From the NCBI GenBank assembly GCA_019787685.1, contig JAHNUO010000044.1, positions 62,001-126,000 of the forward strand: DNA of 64,000 nucleotides, in the 5' to 3' direction. Source of the stretch: Chiua virens. Lineage: Eukaryota > Basidiomycota > Agaricomycetes > Boletales > Boletaceae. The first letter of the stretch is position 1. Every line of letters starts with the position of its first letter. This document shows, piece after piece, positions 23,756 to 36,154 of the stretch. A program made the translations under genes and the position numbers. The notes below the pieces were generated by a model, which made no database searches, was not told the origin of the DNA, and saw nothing but the letters and a program-made list of their open reading frames with translations.

Positions 23756-26700
23756 TTACTGCTGTTGTTGGAACACGTTCCATGCCTCGTTCAACGCACC
23801 AAACACGCCGTTCGCAACCATCCTTTGTTCCACCGTCGTATTCCCTGTATTCAGCTACGTCACAGAATTGCCATCAGCCCATCCATCAGCATATACACGC
23901 AAGATGGAGTACTGACCTTGTCCGGATGCACACGCGCGATCGCCCTTACATACGCCCCCTTGACCTGTCCCTTGCTCACCACCTCCGCCATTCCAACTTT
24001 ACGCCACCCGAGCTCAGACCAGAGGATCGTGTCGTCCAAGGATGTGAGGAGTGCACGGATATTGCCTTCCCGACCCGATTTCCATGCCGTCAAGCGAGAA
24101 TCCACGGAATCTTTACATGCCAAACGCGTGGCGTCTTCGACTTGCTGGGCGTCATGGGTTGAACGGAGCGCGTCGAGAGCTGCAGACGATGGTAGTGATG
24201 CAGAGGCACTCGGTACTGGCTTTGGTTTGGGGTGTGACCGGGGAGTAGAAGTCGGTTTCGACTTGGGCTTTGGAGGGGCAGATTGAGATGGGACGCCTGC
24301 ATCACCGTCGACCATCCTTCGACACCGACCTACACCCTTGATTGCTTCCCCTTTGACACCCGCACCTGCCCATTCTGCACTGTGCAGTACCTCCCACGTA
24401 CTCCGCGCCCTTTCCCACTTCTCGAGACTCTCTAGTGCCTCGGCACGTCGCCTGAATGCCTTTGAAAGTCCCTCGACCAGATCGATAGACGTGGGTAGGT
24501 CCCCGTTGGAAGGGACACCGCCGCCATCCTGCACAGATACGGATACTTTACCCGTACCTACTTCCACTGGCGTCTTCTCGTTGAAAACTGAGTCGGTACC
24601 TGTGAATGACATGCCCTCTCCTTCACCATCATCCCTTCTATTTTCACCACCACTAAACCGTCGGACGATCACGATAGCGTCCTCACATGCCTTGACCGTT
24701 CCCATCAGTTCACCCACCTTGGACCGTACAAGGGCTATGTTGGTCAAGATGGGCACACGTAATATGTGTTCTGGTGGAAGCGCAGATAATGCACGCGTAT
24801 AAGCTGCAAGAGCCACGGGAAAGTCGCCCCGCTTGTATGCATCCGTTCCGGCAGATTTATGAGACGTTGAGGTGCTAAGTGCAGATAATGTGACCGTGGT
24901 TGTGAATGTACGTGGACGCGCAGGTTGCCATTGCGAAGTCGACGAGCTAGATGTTGTGAACGGGGATGCTTGTGCAGATGATGTAGGCGCAGAGAGACTC
25001 GGCTGCACTGAGAATGCCGCTGCTTGAGCTTTCGACTTTCCACGCCGAAAGGGGGATTGATAGGTGGTGACGGAAGAGTCTGCGCTGAAAAGATCGATCT
25101 CTCGCTCGCGCTCTGGCTGAGATAGTGGTTGTGATTGAGATAAATTTTGTGCTTGTCGGGGGCGGGATATAGGAGGGCGCTCCTTCTCCCTCTGCTGCCG
25201 TTCTTCTCCCTCTTCTTCGTCATCCTTGAAACCGGCTTGGACAGCTCCGGTCTCGCCTGCCCGTTGCAACCCATTGGGTACATGGTCACGATCTTGCATC
25301 CACCGCGGCCTCCCATCCAAACTTGGTGCACCACTCGCAACACTGGCAGAAGCAGCCCTTTCCTCGTACATCTTGACTGCCCTTTCTTTGCCCTCTTTCC
25401 AGAGCGCATTTGCTTTGGTGAACATGCCGCGACCAATTTCGCTTGCCTGGGATATCAGTTTCTCTGCTGTGATATCGAGTTGGGGTTGTGGTTGCGTCCG
25501 AGAGCCATTGGATTGATAATGAGGCTCTGTGCGCGCTGGTGGTCGACGAACTGCCTGGTCCCTAGCATCAGGTCTGTCGCGATCTCTATGTTGCTCGGGT
25601 TCAGATGGCTGTGGGGATGGCCGAACGAACTCTTCTTGGTTCGATTGAGAGAGTAAGAGCTCGGTCGCAGCCTGCACGTCAAAACCACTGTCGGTCATGG
25701 TATTCACAAGTGCGGCACGCGCGTCAATGGGAGAAAAACCCATCTCGACTAGCTGGCCCGTGACATGTGGAGGTGGCGAGTCGGCAGTGCGGGGTGGGCT
25801 TCGCGTCGATGTGGGTGGCTCCAGAGACGGTGAATGTGAATGAGACTGGAGTAGATGCAGATGTCACGGTCAGAATTTACTGCAGGCGGTGCATATATGG
25901 AGGTATCATACCACCGGCTTGCCTAGATCTCCGAGAATATCGTCCTCGACATGCTCGCCTTGACGACCACGAATACCAAACGTGTCCTCGCCGTAATCCT
26001 CGTCCTTTGAAAGGCCGTCCTCGCGATCGCCAAAGTCAAAGTCACCAGGGGTACCAGTAAGCGAACGTGATGGCGGCTGCGGTTGTGGTTGATATGTCTG
26101 TGACTCTGGAGATCCGAACTCGTCAAGATCCCATAAGCTCGCGTGTTTGGATTTTGGAACTGGCTTTGTAGGTGCAGGTACGGACCGTGATTCTGAAGCG
26201 GAGGGCGAGGTGAGCTCGGAGAGGCCCCAGTCGTCATTCACCGTTAAGATATTGTTTGTGGGAGATGTGGTAGACGGTTTCGCCTTAGAAGTAGCAACGC
26301 CATCAAATCCGAAATCAAAGCTATCGCGTGTTGTAGCACCTCCTGGTGCGAATGCAGGCGGACGCGGGCTCGTTGTCATCGGACGCACAAGCGCGTCGAG
26401 TCCGTCCCAAAGCGAGGAAGATCCAGGTACGGCTTGGCTCTGAACTGAAGGCGCACTATGTTTCATTGAATTGGCTTTTTGCGCGAGTGCGGCCCGCTCG
26501 GCCATGGTCATATTGGCCCGGTCTGAATTTCGACTGGCGGTGGTGCCGTCGAGTGAAGGAGTAAACAAGGCGCTGAATGCATCTCCTCCATTTGAATTTG
26601 CTTGAGGTTTCCGGGCTTGCCGATCATTGGAGAGCTGGTTGTTTACGACGGGTTTGCTGCCAGTGGGTGGCTGCGATGCAGAGAGGATCGAAAATGCGTC

Positions 26701-26811
26701 GTACTGTGGTCTTCGAGGTGGAACATTTGAACCAAGTTTTTGTTGCGGTTGGTGTTGAATCGACTTTGTTGGAGCTGACGATGCCCAGAGATCAGCAAAC
26801 GAATCAGACAT
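23756..26811 (-). CDS. SWA2: auxilin-like clathrin-uncoating J-protein (SWA2)
   Basis: Recruits Hsp70 to clathrin-coated vesicles and stimulates uncoating. Exons 25912..26811, 23917..25845 and 23756..23854 total 2928 nt, 975 residues. The N-terminus (MSDSFADLW) is a long disordered region with repeated Asp-Phe/Trp-type peptides (SLWDGLDAL, DSFDFGFDG, SLWDLDEFG, DFDFGD) that resemble clathrin/adaptor-binding motifs. A UBA domain follows (GQLVEMGFSPIDARAAL..., about 329-366). A TPR-like helical region (GTDAYKRGDFPVALAAYTRAL) lies in the middle. The C-terminal J domain has HPDK (residues 940-943) and ends NTTVEQRMVANGVFGALNEA. The order UBA-TPR-J is that of yeast Swa2. The last intron (23855..23916) falls right after HPDK. 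Confidence 0.93.
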
Positions 26812-27337
26812 GGCCGGTGGCCTTGAACAGAGGCAACTGCAGTCAAAGACCAAGGTACTAGTTTGCGCAAGCACGACGATTACGTAACAATACTCCGTAG
26901 ACCACCGTCGACGTGTTAGTTGTACGTCGCTATCCATCCATTTGATGCGCTTCCCTCTAATACTGTCATACCATAGGGTGCTAGAAGTTAATACAACTCA
27001 AAATCCTGCCGGTTTTGACAGGGTCCATGTCCTCATCGAGGTCGATCCTTTTTCTTTCAATAAATCCTCCTCTAAAATACCGCGCTCAGACCCATTCGTG
27101 CCATTCATCACCCTTGTGGTAACGTGCTCGCTGATGCCCACAACATTAATATTACGCACCCCGTGCCTTGTACACCTTACTAAAGCATACCGGCCTTTAC
27201 CTTCAGTGGAAATGGCTGACCTGGTGAAGATATTATGAACGAGGGGGTATGTCAACCGCGCTGACGGCACCGTCGCACGAGTGATATGCGAACTTCGGGG
27301 AGGTTCAGAATATTGACGGCATGTTAGGCCGCCACTA
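26812..27337. other. intergenic
   Basis: Presumed promoter of the SWA2 gene on the left. No gene recognised. Confidence 0.35.
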
Positions 27338-27791
27338 GGGCCCAGGTGTGGTAATTGGCCGATGGGAAATCAGCCCACAAGAACCAGACTGCACGACATT
27401 CTGGGATTTATACAATGACAAGGCATGTTTTCTTTTCATGGTTCAAGTTGCATGGAGCGCTGACATTCGTTTCAGGGTTGCATCATCGGAGTCTAAGAAG
27501 AAAGTAAGATAAAATTTGTCTTGAAAAGTGGCAAGGCTGCGCTAAGTACCGTGTCAGTACATCACTCACAAATTGGAGAATCTTCCCGATGGAAGTGATT
27601 GGGGAGAGTTCTGTGCGACAACGCCAATCCAGTTTAACGACATGAGATTCCCCGGTGCCCAGGAGTGCTTCCCATCAGTAAGTACTAGTGTTTTCTAATA
27701 ACTTGAAGTCATAAACTCGACTGAATCGCTGTGCACACTTCAGGTTTGGGGCATATTTGGTCAGTGGGAAATAGATGACAGCAGTTGCTGA
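27338..27791 (+). pseudogene. 5'-truncated copy 1 of the coiled-coil/Cys-Trp membrane protein family
   Basis: Begins at an ag acceptor and encodes GPGVVIGRWEISPQEPDC, then LYNDK, an intron beginning gc, then GCIIGV and an in-frame TAA where the complete copy continues. Further on HKLENLPDGSDWGEFCATTP, FPGAQECFPS and, after a last intron, GQWEIDDSSC with a TGA. The match to the C-terminal half of the gene at 29597..30598 runs exon by exon. No N-terminal half with the membrane anchor was found upstream. Confidence 0.75.
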
Positions 27792-29596
27792 ACACGTCTG
27801 TGGCCCCTTCTGTTTTTACTGCCTTTCCAGCTTGTTGCGCACCGTGTAAGATATGACTTTCTGGAAAATCTGTTCACATCGTATGCTTTTGAATTGCTTT
27901 CCGTGCTAATAATTTCTTATTCGTGCTCGCATCTCCACTGTAATGACGGCAATTTTGCGCTGTCATGCTGTACTCAGACAAAAACTATTCTCCATAGCCA
28001 TGTTGGACCTTTATTGGAAGGAAGAGAAAAGACTCTCTTGCACAGTATTGTTACCCGTCAAGTCCCAGATTAGGTATACATCGACTCCACCGGAAGAACA
28101 ATTCAATGCAACGCCTCTGCTACCATTTCCAGCAGCTCCCTCGTTCTCTTGCCCACATTCGTATCGTCCTTTGCCACTAACTGCCATACCAGTCCGTGAT
28201 GCATTGCTTGATCACCTCCTCAACATGCTGCCAGAGGAGTCCGGCGTGAAAAATCGTCAAGTCATGAACAACGTACCGGTGTTCCGTGCTGTCTCTCAAA
28301 AAATATGTACCCACCGTATAAGACGACGCTACACCTGGGTTTATCTCGCAGTCTTATCCGCTACCTCGCCTACGAACGCAACCGCATCAGCGCGTAGAAA
28401 CGCCACACTAGGCGCCACTGCGGCTCCAATGGAAGACCCTCGCTCTCTGCTGGATTTAAAGGGGACCCTCGATCTCTGGCTTCCATGGCATTGTGCGAGC
28501 GGGAAAGGTACCGCTCCATGAAGGTAGTCCACCCGTCGCATTAGGGGGACAATACCATCTCATCCCGGTTGGCCTTGCCCACGTTCGGAGGACTAGTAAC
28601 AATGCAACTCGTGACCCGACCACGACGCTACGTGGGAGAGATTTCCATGGAGGCTGACGAGCCCGGTCCATTAATTAATTCCGAAGAAAGTCGCGTACAC
28701 TTCGTCGTTGCTGCAGGGCTATATGCATATTTGATCGTCGTGATTATTACATGGATGAACATGACACGGTAAATGGGCTGGCCATATTACTAATTCGCCC
28801 GTTGATATGGGTGTCAATAGTCTGAGGAACTCGGCCCCCAATTATCTAACTGCGAGAAAGCACTGCGGTCGGAGCGCCTCACCACTGTGATCCTGAGGTA
28901 CTTAGAGGGTGACTCCCAGTCAAAAGCAAGCGAAAGGTATCCACCGGAAACCAGCAAGCAGAACCTCAGACTCGGAGCCGGAGTGACTTAGAGTATTACA
29001 GAGCCTGAGACGCCGTCACGCCATTCCATCATGATAATGCAAACGGAATCGACGCAACGTGTTACCTGCGAAATATATCTTCGAAGACTGGTGCCTGCTA
29101 CTAGTATCGCAGTCGGAACCTTCCTTTTTTGATAAACTTCATGTGTGAACGACTAGTCGAATGGCTGCCCTCAAGTGGCCATGAGGCTTTAGTCGCAACT
29201 TGACTAAGACCTTGGAGGATCTCCGCTTGAGTCGCTCTCACTGAAAAGCCATCCAACGCGCTTTCAAGTTGCAGAGGGTGCTTTTTCAGCGCGAGCTACA
29301 CATTTCCTCGCCGAGAACTCATCACACGTCGGTATCAACTGTCTCGTCTCAGGAAATGTCGGGGTAAGTTTACAAAGGCGCTCATCCATCTTTGCCATTC
29401 ACTTCAATCTTATGGTGGCCTTCTGTCACAGACACAAGTATCAAGGGCTCGGACAGCAGGTACCTGGGTCCAGTGACTCGACAACAACCTCGTTTTTCCT
29501 GTATATGTACGTTCCCTATTCCACGAACGAAGCCTTTGTTCATCGTTACTTCCACCGTTCGTACCCGTCAGTTCATCATCCGAAGAAAGTACTCCG
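27792..29596. other. intergenic, no confirmed gene
   Basis: A 192-codon plus-strand frame (27943..28521) and overlapping minus-strand frames exist but show no family motif and no exon chain. The right end should hold the promoter and possibly a first exon of the gene starting near 29597. Confidence 0.35.
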
Positions 29597-30598
29597 TTGT
29601 TGCCTGGGAGATCTCAACGTGCGATATTCAGGGCTACATTCAAGTTTCTCATATACGGCGGCTTGGGGCTATTAGCCCTACTGTTCGTCACGGTCAACCT
29701 TTACTTGCACTTTGCCAACTGTCCGCTGTACCCCGGCGACATGAATGCCATTCGTCGCGGCTGGGAAATAGAAGTGGCAGGGCATGAGATTGCGAGGGAG
29801 GAATGGCGACTTGAGCAGCAGCAACACGCTGTTGTGGAAGAAAAGTGGAAGCTTCAAGTGGAATGGCATAAAAAGGAGGTCGCACGTCGCATTCGGGAGG
29901 AGGAAGAAGAACGCCAGAAACTCAACATGTTCTGGGGAAATGTCGAGGCGCACACGTGCATCACTTACGGAACCAGGGAGTATACTGCCCAGCTCATGAA
30001 CCTTCCTATCACTTGGGAACACCCCATTGAGGCGTGTAAAGCGACGGCGATTGAAATTCACGGGAACTCGTATCTACCCAAAAGCTGCGAAGACAAGGTG
30101 AGAGAGATCATAAGTATTCGTTATTTTCGATATCGACGATGTCTTTCACAGGGCCCTGGCGTTGTTATCGGACGGTGGGAAGTCAACCAACATGAGCCAG
30201 ATTGTGCATCGTCTTGGATATGGTATAAGGACAAGGAAAGTCATTTCCCGAGTAAGCGTGGCACATAGCTAACATTCATGTAGGGTTGCACGTCTCCGGG
30301 GTCAGGAAAGCGGGTAAGATTTGAACCTGGGCATTGTTGTACTCTTTTGATCCAGTTGCGTATCCTCTAGCTTGTTGAGCATTACTTGGAAAATCTTCCA
30401 AGGGGAGGTGACTGGCGTGAATTTTGTGCCACGACACCAGTTCATTTCCATGGGATGGCATTCGAGGGTGCCCATGAGTGCCTCGTATCTGTGCGTTATA
30501 AAGCAGAACGTGCTGTTTGATGATAGCTAATTCTTCTTCAGCGTGAAAACGGGGGAACGTGGGGCTACTGGGAGATTGATGATATCAGCTGCCTGTAA
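29597..30598 (+). CDS. membrane-anchored coiled-coil/Cys-Trp protein of unknown function (complete copy 2)
   Basis: Exons 29597..30097, 30152..30235, 30284..30313, 30371..30490 and 30542..30598 total 792 nt. The frame is open from 29597 but the true start (or an upstream first exon) is uncertain. One N-terminal transmembrane helix (GGLGLLALLFVTVNLYLHF) is followed by a 70-residue highly charged helix likely to form a coiled coil (REEWRLEQQQ..., RRIREEEEER). A globular C-terminal domain follows: NVEAHTCITYGTREYTAQL, GVVIGRWEV, CASSWIWYKDK, GGDWREFCATTP and WGYWEIDDISC. It has at least six Cys, suggesting disulphides and a luminal or extracellular position. I know similar uncharacterised proteins only from Agaricomycetes. 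The intron after DK (30236..30283) begins ga, not gt. Confidence 0.6.
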
Positions 30599-31189
30599 AT
30601 ATGTTGATCTCAGTAAGACTCCGGTCATGACTATGTGTTGATACCTTGTTAGTATTCTTGATGTGTTCCGAGACACGCGTAAATATTGTGCTCTTCTATG
30701 TGGGTGAGATAAGACGTTTTCGAGCCTACTGGATGAGTCTAAAAGGGACTTTAGTTCATATCAAATTATATGTCAGGGCAGTGAATTGAGTGCTCGGTTC
30801 CGGTGGACACTAGTGGGTCGAAGCAGCAAGCTGCAGCAAGCTCCACGTCGTTCCGCTATAGTAGGATCTATTGGTCATTCATTGTTTCGTAATTTGACCC
30901 TTGCACACGTTCAGCACTGATTTCGATCGGCCCTCAATCAGGTATACGGCTTGCATGGATTAGTACTCAGAAAATTTACAATGCACATCGGGTACAAGTT
31001 ATTGTGTGAAGAGTCCGAGAATGAAATGTGCGTAAATAGATGTCTCTCATACTCGAGAGACCTAAACCAGTGAGCGTCGCTGGCGCTTCGGCACCTTGCT
31101 TGCCAATGAGTTTGATTCGTAGTTAAGGACAGTACACATTCGTTACTCCCTCCGTCTGCTACTTCGTCGTCGCGGGATACAGAGCAGCA
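30599..31189. other. intergenic
   Basis: No gene seen. A two-copy direct repeat of gcagcaagct lies around 30824..30843. Confidence 0.35.
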
Positions 31190-31572
31190 CGCGCTCGAGG
31201 TGGCCCGACGTATCAAGGAGGAACTTGAGCGTCAAGAACAAGTGCGATGGAAATGGACCCGCGAGGTCGCACAGCATGAGCGTAAGTTTGAGAAGATGAC
31301 GCGCTGCGAGAGGATGCAGAAGGAGTCGGAGCGACAACGGTGGCAGAGGGAAGTAGGGGAGCACGAACGGCGCAAAGAAGAGGAACGTCAGCGGCATCGC
31401 ATGTACTGGGGGAATGTCGAGACGCATAAGTGCACCACATATGCGACCAGGGAGTATACAGCACAACTCATGAACTTGCCAACGTCTTGGGAGCATCGGG
31501 TTGAAGCTTGCAAGGCAACGCCACTTGAAATACACGGAATCTCGCATCTACCTAGGACTTGCGATGATAGAG
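31190..31572 (+). pseudogene. 3'-truncated copy 3 of the same coiled-coil family
   Basis: Encodes EVARRIKEELERQEQ, a long charged helix and then NVETHKCTTYATREYTAQLM, LPTSWEHRVEACKATPLEIH and LPRTCDDR, ending at an intact gt donor (31573). The exon that should follow (GPG..IGRWE) was not found in the next kilobase, and the N-terminal membrane helix was not found upstream. The open frame continues 50 codons past the donor into unrelated sequence and could be translated as a short protein. Confidence 0.65.
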
Positions 31573-32557
31573 TGAGTTGCACGCTGGAGGAAACTGCCGC
31601 GAGAGAGTATGAGGTGGTTACAAGCGATCCTATACATAGACATGTCATTTACACAAAGAAAGACGCACCCTCCAAGATAGATCGAAGGAACGAAGAAATC
31701 ATTCCGATACCACGGAGACCCCACTAAGTTACTGAACGTTCGAACTACAACCTGCCCAAAAAATTGTAAGCAACGAGCTTGTTATGCAGCAATCGAAGGT
31801 AGGATGTCAGAAAGTCTCAGATAGAATGCGTGATAGTGGTCATTCCCGTTTGTCAAACGGGTCATATTCATTAAATCAGTGTAATTTTTGATATCATTGA
31901 CAATCCAGTGAAGGAGTCTGAAGACGAAAATAGGAAGACAAGGCTCACCTTGAAAGGGAAACCATGCGGTTAGAAACCAAGATAGAAAATATCCATTGTT
32001 TACGGTCGCAAGACGAAGTACTATAACGCCTAAAATATCCCGGTGGTGTGAAGAAGCAAGAGAGCGCGGAAAAAATTGAAGCGGCGATAGTAATAATTTC
32101 TGGCAGTACTGGATTGCCTGCCTCTACTAAGTATCTCCCTTTCCCCTATGCTCGGATAGTCTCTCGCTCTGAGATGGTGTAAAGGAGCTTGGGGCCGCTA
32201 TACAACCTGCATGTGCATGAACATCTGAGACAGAAGAATTTTGAAGGGTAATAGCTCATACATCGATCATGAGCAGTAGTAGTATAGTATGTACCATAAC
32301 CGTTCTCTGAGTTATTGTACGTCCCCTCGCCACGGGTTGCAAGTTGCAATCCAAAGAACTCCTGATCCGACTCACAATTTGAAAAAAACTGTGCACTGTG
32401 CAACTGTGCGGGGTAAGCTCATTCTGTTTATACGCCGAAATTCGAATGTCGTTCAAAGGACTTCACCCAGCCGTGACAAGACTCAGACTTCATTCTACGT
32501 ACTGAATGAACGATACACAGACTAGATTACGCTTCCGAAGCGAGCAGTCTTGATGCC
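31573..32557. other. intergenic
   Basis: No gene seen. A small perfect palindrome with a one-base spacer (cccgtttg-t-caaacggg) lies near 31846..31862. Confidence 0.35.
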
Positions 32558-33865
32558 ATGGTCTACCGAGGCTCAAGCGCTCACTACGCGGCGAATTATC
32601 CTGTAGGTGCTAGTTACAGTATAGTGATTTGATGCTTTACATAATTTGCAGAACCGAGAGGGAGGCGATGTCGAGTTATCAGTGAATCACATGCATTTCA
32701 AATTCGTCCCTGATTCAGAAAGAGGTATATACAGCTGGTTATGCCCCCTTTTCGTCTCCAACAAGATGCTCACTCAAGTGCTACCGAGTACACTCCCGCA
32801 CATCAAGTATCCAACGCAACAAGATGCCAATGATCCATGGCAAAGAGCATACAGGATCTGTTTGCAACGCGAAGCTCAAGCTGAAACCCAGGTGGAATAC
32901 ATGCGCGCCCGCGTGCTGGGTTACCTGATCCGGGAGGCTCCATACGACGAATCGCGAGACACTGTGTGCCAGGAGATCAATTCTTGCGTCGGAGACACTG
33001 CATTTAGCGACCTCGCAAATATATACATCAGATTTCTCGCCCAAGTGTGTAAGTAATGAAGCTCGCATCGCGTTACAGTTGCATCATCCATGCTCTCAGT
33101 CCATTCGTCATGGGGCCCAACACCGTACTGTGACTTTATGGGGAGTTCCCTGAACAGCGACATCGAGGAAGCACCGCATATCAAATGCAGAGAGCAAGTT
33201 AGTCTTCGTCTCGTCCGCCACAGCGTTTTGGTGTTGACTCTTTCCAGGCTCTCAAACGAGACAATCACCGTTGCATGGTTACTGGTGCATACTCGAATCG
33301 GCATTATCGGGGCGCATTGCATTCGGGGACAGTGGGAGCGATCGAGGTGGCCTACATCTTGCCAAGGTCCATCGACGTTTCAATCGCCAAGGTCAGTCCA
33401 GTGCATGTGCCATTTGCTGTTCAACTTAGGAACGCGTAGCGAGAGGATACTGCTGAACTCGGAGCAATCATGCAAAGATTCGGGCGAATTAACCCCGAAG
33501 AGTTGAGTGGAGACAAGGTCCACCGCTTGGAAAACATCATGACGCTGTGGGATCCTATTCACTCACTTTTTGGCGACCTCGATATCTGGTTCGAGCCCTC
33601 GGTATGCTGATGCATATAACTTCTCATCCGCCCACTGATTGACTTGCACAAGGACCACGATCCTTACGAGTGTACAGTGAAGAGTTCGTACCCACGCGAG
33701 ACTGTGGGATTTAAATTACCCGAGTCCTTCAAAATGACAACAGCGGATCTAAATCTACCACGTCCGTCCCCAGACTACTTGCGCCTGCGTGCTGCATGTG
33801 CTCGTGTTGCCCACTTGTCCGGAGTCTCAGAATACGTGCTCTCCTTGTATAGGGATTTCGATTGA
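32558..33865 (+). CDS. HNH-type domain protein (basidiomycete HNH_2 family), altered signature
   Basis: Six exons (32558..32602, 32652..33048, 33079..33197, 33248..33391, 33440..33601, 33653..33865) total 1080 nt, 359 residues. The central part ALKRDNHRCMVTGAY followed by EVAYILPRSI matches the HNH_2 nuclease-like domain common in mushrooms, where the second element normally reads A-H-I-x-P. Here the His is Tyr (about residue 223), so the metal/catalytic site may be lost. A helical N-terminal domain precedes it, and LWDPIHSLFGDLDIWFEPS and a C-terminal DYLRLRAACARVAHLSG helix follow, as in other family members. These proteins occur in large expanded families; their role is not established. 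Confidence 0.75.
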
Positions 33866-35380
33866 CAAATTGGATATGGCTTGCGCGACTTGTACATGTG
33901 CCACTCCGAGTCGGAAATGGGGCTAGGGGTATTTGATGTCATTGTAGGTCAGCTACTCGGTTGCGCTGCACTAGTTTGATCGCAGGTAGCATCTGTCGGG
34001 TCATTTTCTCCATCTTCATCCATATTTGTTTCCAATACGGGGATTTGATTATTTTAACATCTGCGCGGTTATTATTCACACTATGATGAAGTCTTCCTAC
34101 ACTTACAGCATCATTTTCTAGTCTCCGCAATCCGTTCACGACTTCATTTAGCCTTACTGACAACACTTAGACTATATCGGGCCAGAACGCAGATCACATG
34201 TCAGTCAGCGGACAGGTACCATCAACATGCTCATGAGCTGATACTCCACGGACCGCGCCCATCGAGAAAAATCGGAAGCACGACCAAGGATACCGTATGT
34301 ATGTATGTAAGTTGACCTTGTAGTTGCCCAAGTTGTTGTCGTTCCAACTAGGCGGTAAGTCCAATTTTGACGGGAAACTTCGAAGTAGTAGATGTTGACT
34401 CTCCAGTAATAGTTCAGAATCGGAGGTGTGGTGGGCATCCGTCGTCAATTGACACACTTCCTTTTGTCTGGACAAGACGAATATTGGTAGGTAAAATTTT
34501 TGAAGGCCTAGGCGCGTCAAGATTTGCTCAGACGTATCGATAAAATAGGTGACCATAAAGTTTTTGTATAAGCTGTGAAGCTTCCGGGTGTTGTCGCTTT
34601 AACGTCCTCGAAGCTTCCGACGGTTGTCGATTTCCTACTTTGGAAGGTCCGTGGATGTCATCTGTTTGGAAGATGAGTCGATGCAGTCTGGGAAGGAAAT
34701 TACGTGAGAACATCATATCATGGCAGTGCCGTACTTATACTGCCTATTCTTCCCGATTGGATGAATTTCCTGGCAGAACCAGCCATCTTTGTTCATTTCA
34801 TTCCGCTTCTTCACTGGTCGTTTCTCCACTTGACCTGCACGAATACGAGGATCTCAACACAGTAACAGCAACGTTTGACTCGCGGGCTCAAGTTAGGATG
34901 CCACCACTGACGTTCACCACAACCGCTTGACCGTTTCGGACGAACTCGTGGCCTACAAATTCCACGAGGATGCTCGGAGGACATGCCAATTAATACTTGA
35001 AATACTAGTACGGGGGAAATCCAGTGTGATGAATAAACCAATATATATGTACCAGGAATGGTACTGAGGAGTAGAGTATTAGCACGGGTGCATATTCAAT
35101 ATTCGATAAGTACGATAGAAGCAAAATTATAGCGACGTGCAGAGGTATAATGTAAATGGAATGAAGGTGATGCTGATCAGCTTTGAGAATACGATGTAAA
35201 AAGTCTACACATGCGAGGAATGCAGAAATGATACAAAAATGTTCTGTCAGTGAAAGTGTTGAGGATGATGCCTCAGAAATCCCGGATGATAGGAATACAG
35301 ATAAATGAATGAATACACATTACGAGATAATCATAGAACGGATGATAGAACAAAAAACTGAAGCAATGGTGTTTCACCCC
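33866..35380. other. intergenic, AT-rich, with one short direct repeat
   Basis: No gene recognised; several short frames are not supported. A 33-nt-spaced direct repeat (gaagcttccg..gttgtcg) lies at 34577..34630. Confidence 0.35.
34577..34630. repeat. direct repeat, about 20 nt, period 33
   Basis: Two imperfect copies of gaagcttccgggtgttgtcg, starting at about 34577 and 34610. Confidence 0.45.
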
Positions 35381-36154
35381 TCATTCAATCACGTAGAACT
35401 CGGGGACCCACATATTGCGGTAGTAATGAATGGATAGTAAAATGACATCGGGCACACGAATACCTTCCGGGCCAGCGGTCAACGCCCATTTTTCGAATCC
35501 TGGGGCAATGGAATATTTCTATGCCATAACTCGTAAGGGAGGAAAGGTCAACGGGACGATGAAATACTCACAGAAACAACTTGATGAAAGTTAAACAAAA
35601 TGCCACAGATCTCCCTGGCGAGATCTTGACGGGTCATGTTCTCCCCACCGGGACGCACATCAATCCTCGAACGCATACGATCGGTAAATTTCCTAGCATC
35701 GTAGCCTGGCCACTGTAATGATGTTTTTCAGCACGACGAGCTCAGCGACGAAGCAACCATTCCAACCTCAAGGTTCAATACAGTCGATCTCCAGCCGTGC
35801 TCCTCGAACACGCTGTCGCCTGCGGAATCGATTATGAGTGTATCCTTGAGGATATCCTTCACGCGGACACCAGGCCAACCGCGAACACTAAAGGTAACGG
35901 CCGGTATGCTTTCATAAGGAGGACTAAGGTGTGCAGGGCGGGGTATGCGTTCGATACGTCGTTGGTCCGGCAACGCATAGTATTGTGGCATCGGCGCGCG
36001 CATCGCCCCGGGGTGGACGGGTCCATCACAGTGAGTATATTTCTAAAGAGATTTCGTGAGATAAGAAGACACCAGTGGACACGGGGAGACATACCCAATT
36101 ATGAGCGGCCCCGCCGTTCTTCAGTATGATATGTGTAGGATTAATACAGTCCAT
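35381..36154 (-). CDS. conserved basidiomycete protein of unknown function (204 aa)
   Basis: Four exons (36095..36154, 35767..36042, 35572..35712, 35381..35518), all phase 0 with gt..ag introns of 52-54 nt, total 615 nt. Recognisable stretches: ILKNGGAAHNWKYTHCDGPV, HPGAMRAPMPQYYALPD, SVRGWPGVRVKDIL, WPGYDARKFTDRMRSRIDV, NMTRQDLAREICGILFNFHQ and VPDVILLSIHYYRNMWVPEF. I recall similar proteins in many Agaricomycetes, all hypothetical. No signal peptide or membrane segment is visible, so it is probably a soluble intracellular protein. No function is proposed. Confidence 0.68.

Noticed and set aside
27943..28521. 192-codon plus-strand frame
   Set aside because: No recognisable motif; minus-strand frames overlap it equally and no splice chain supports either.
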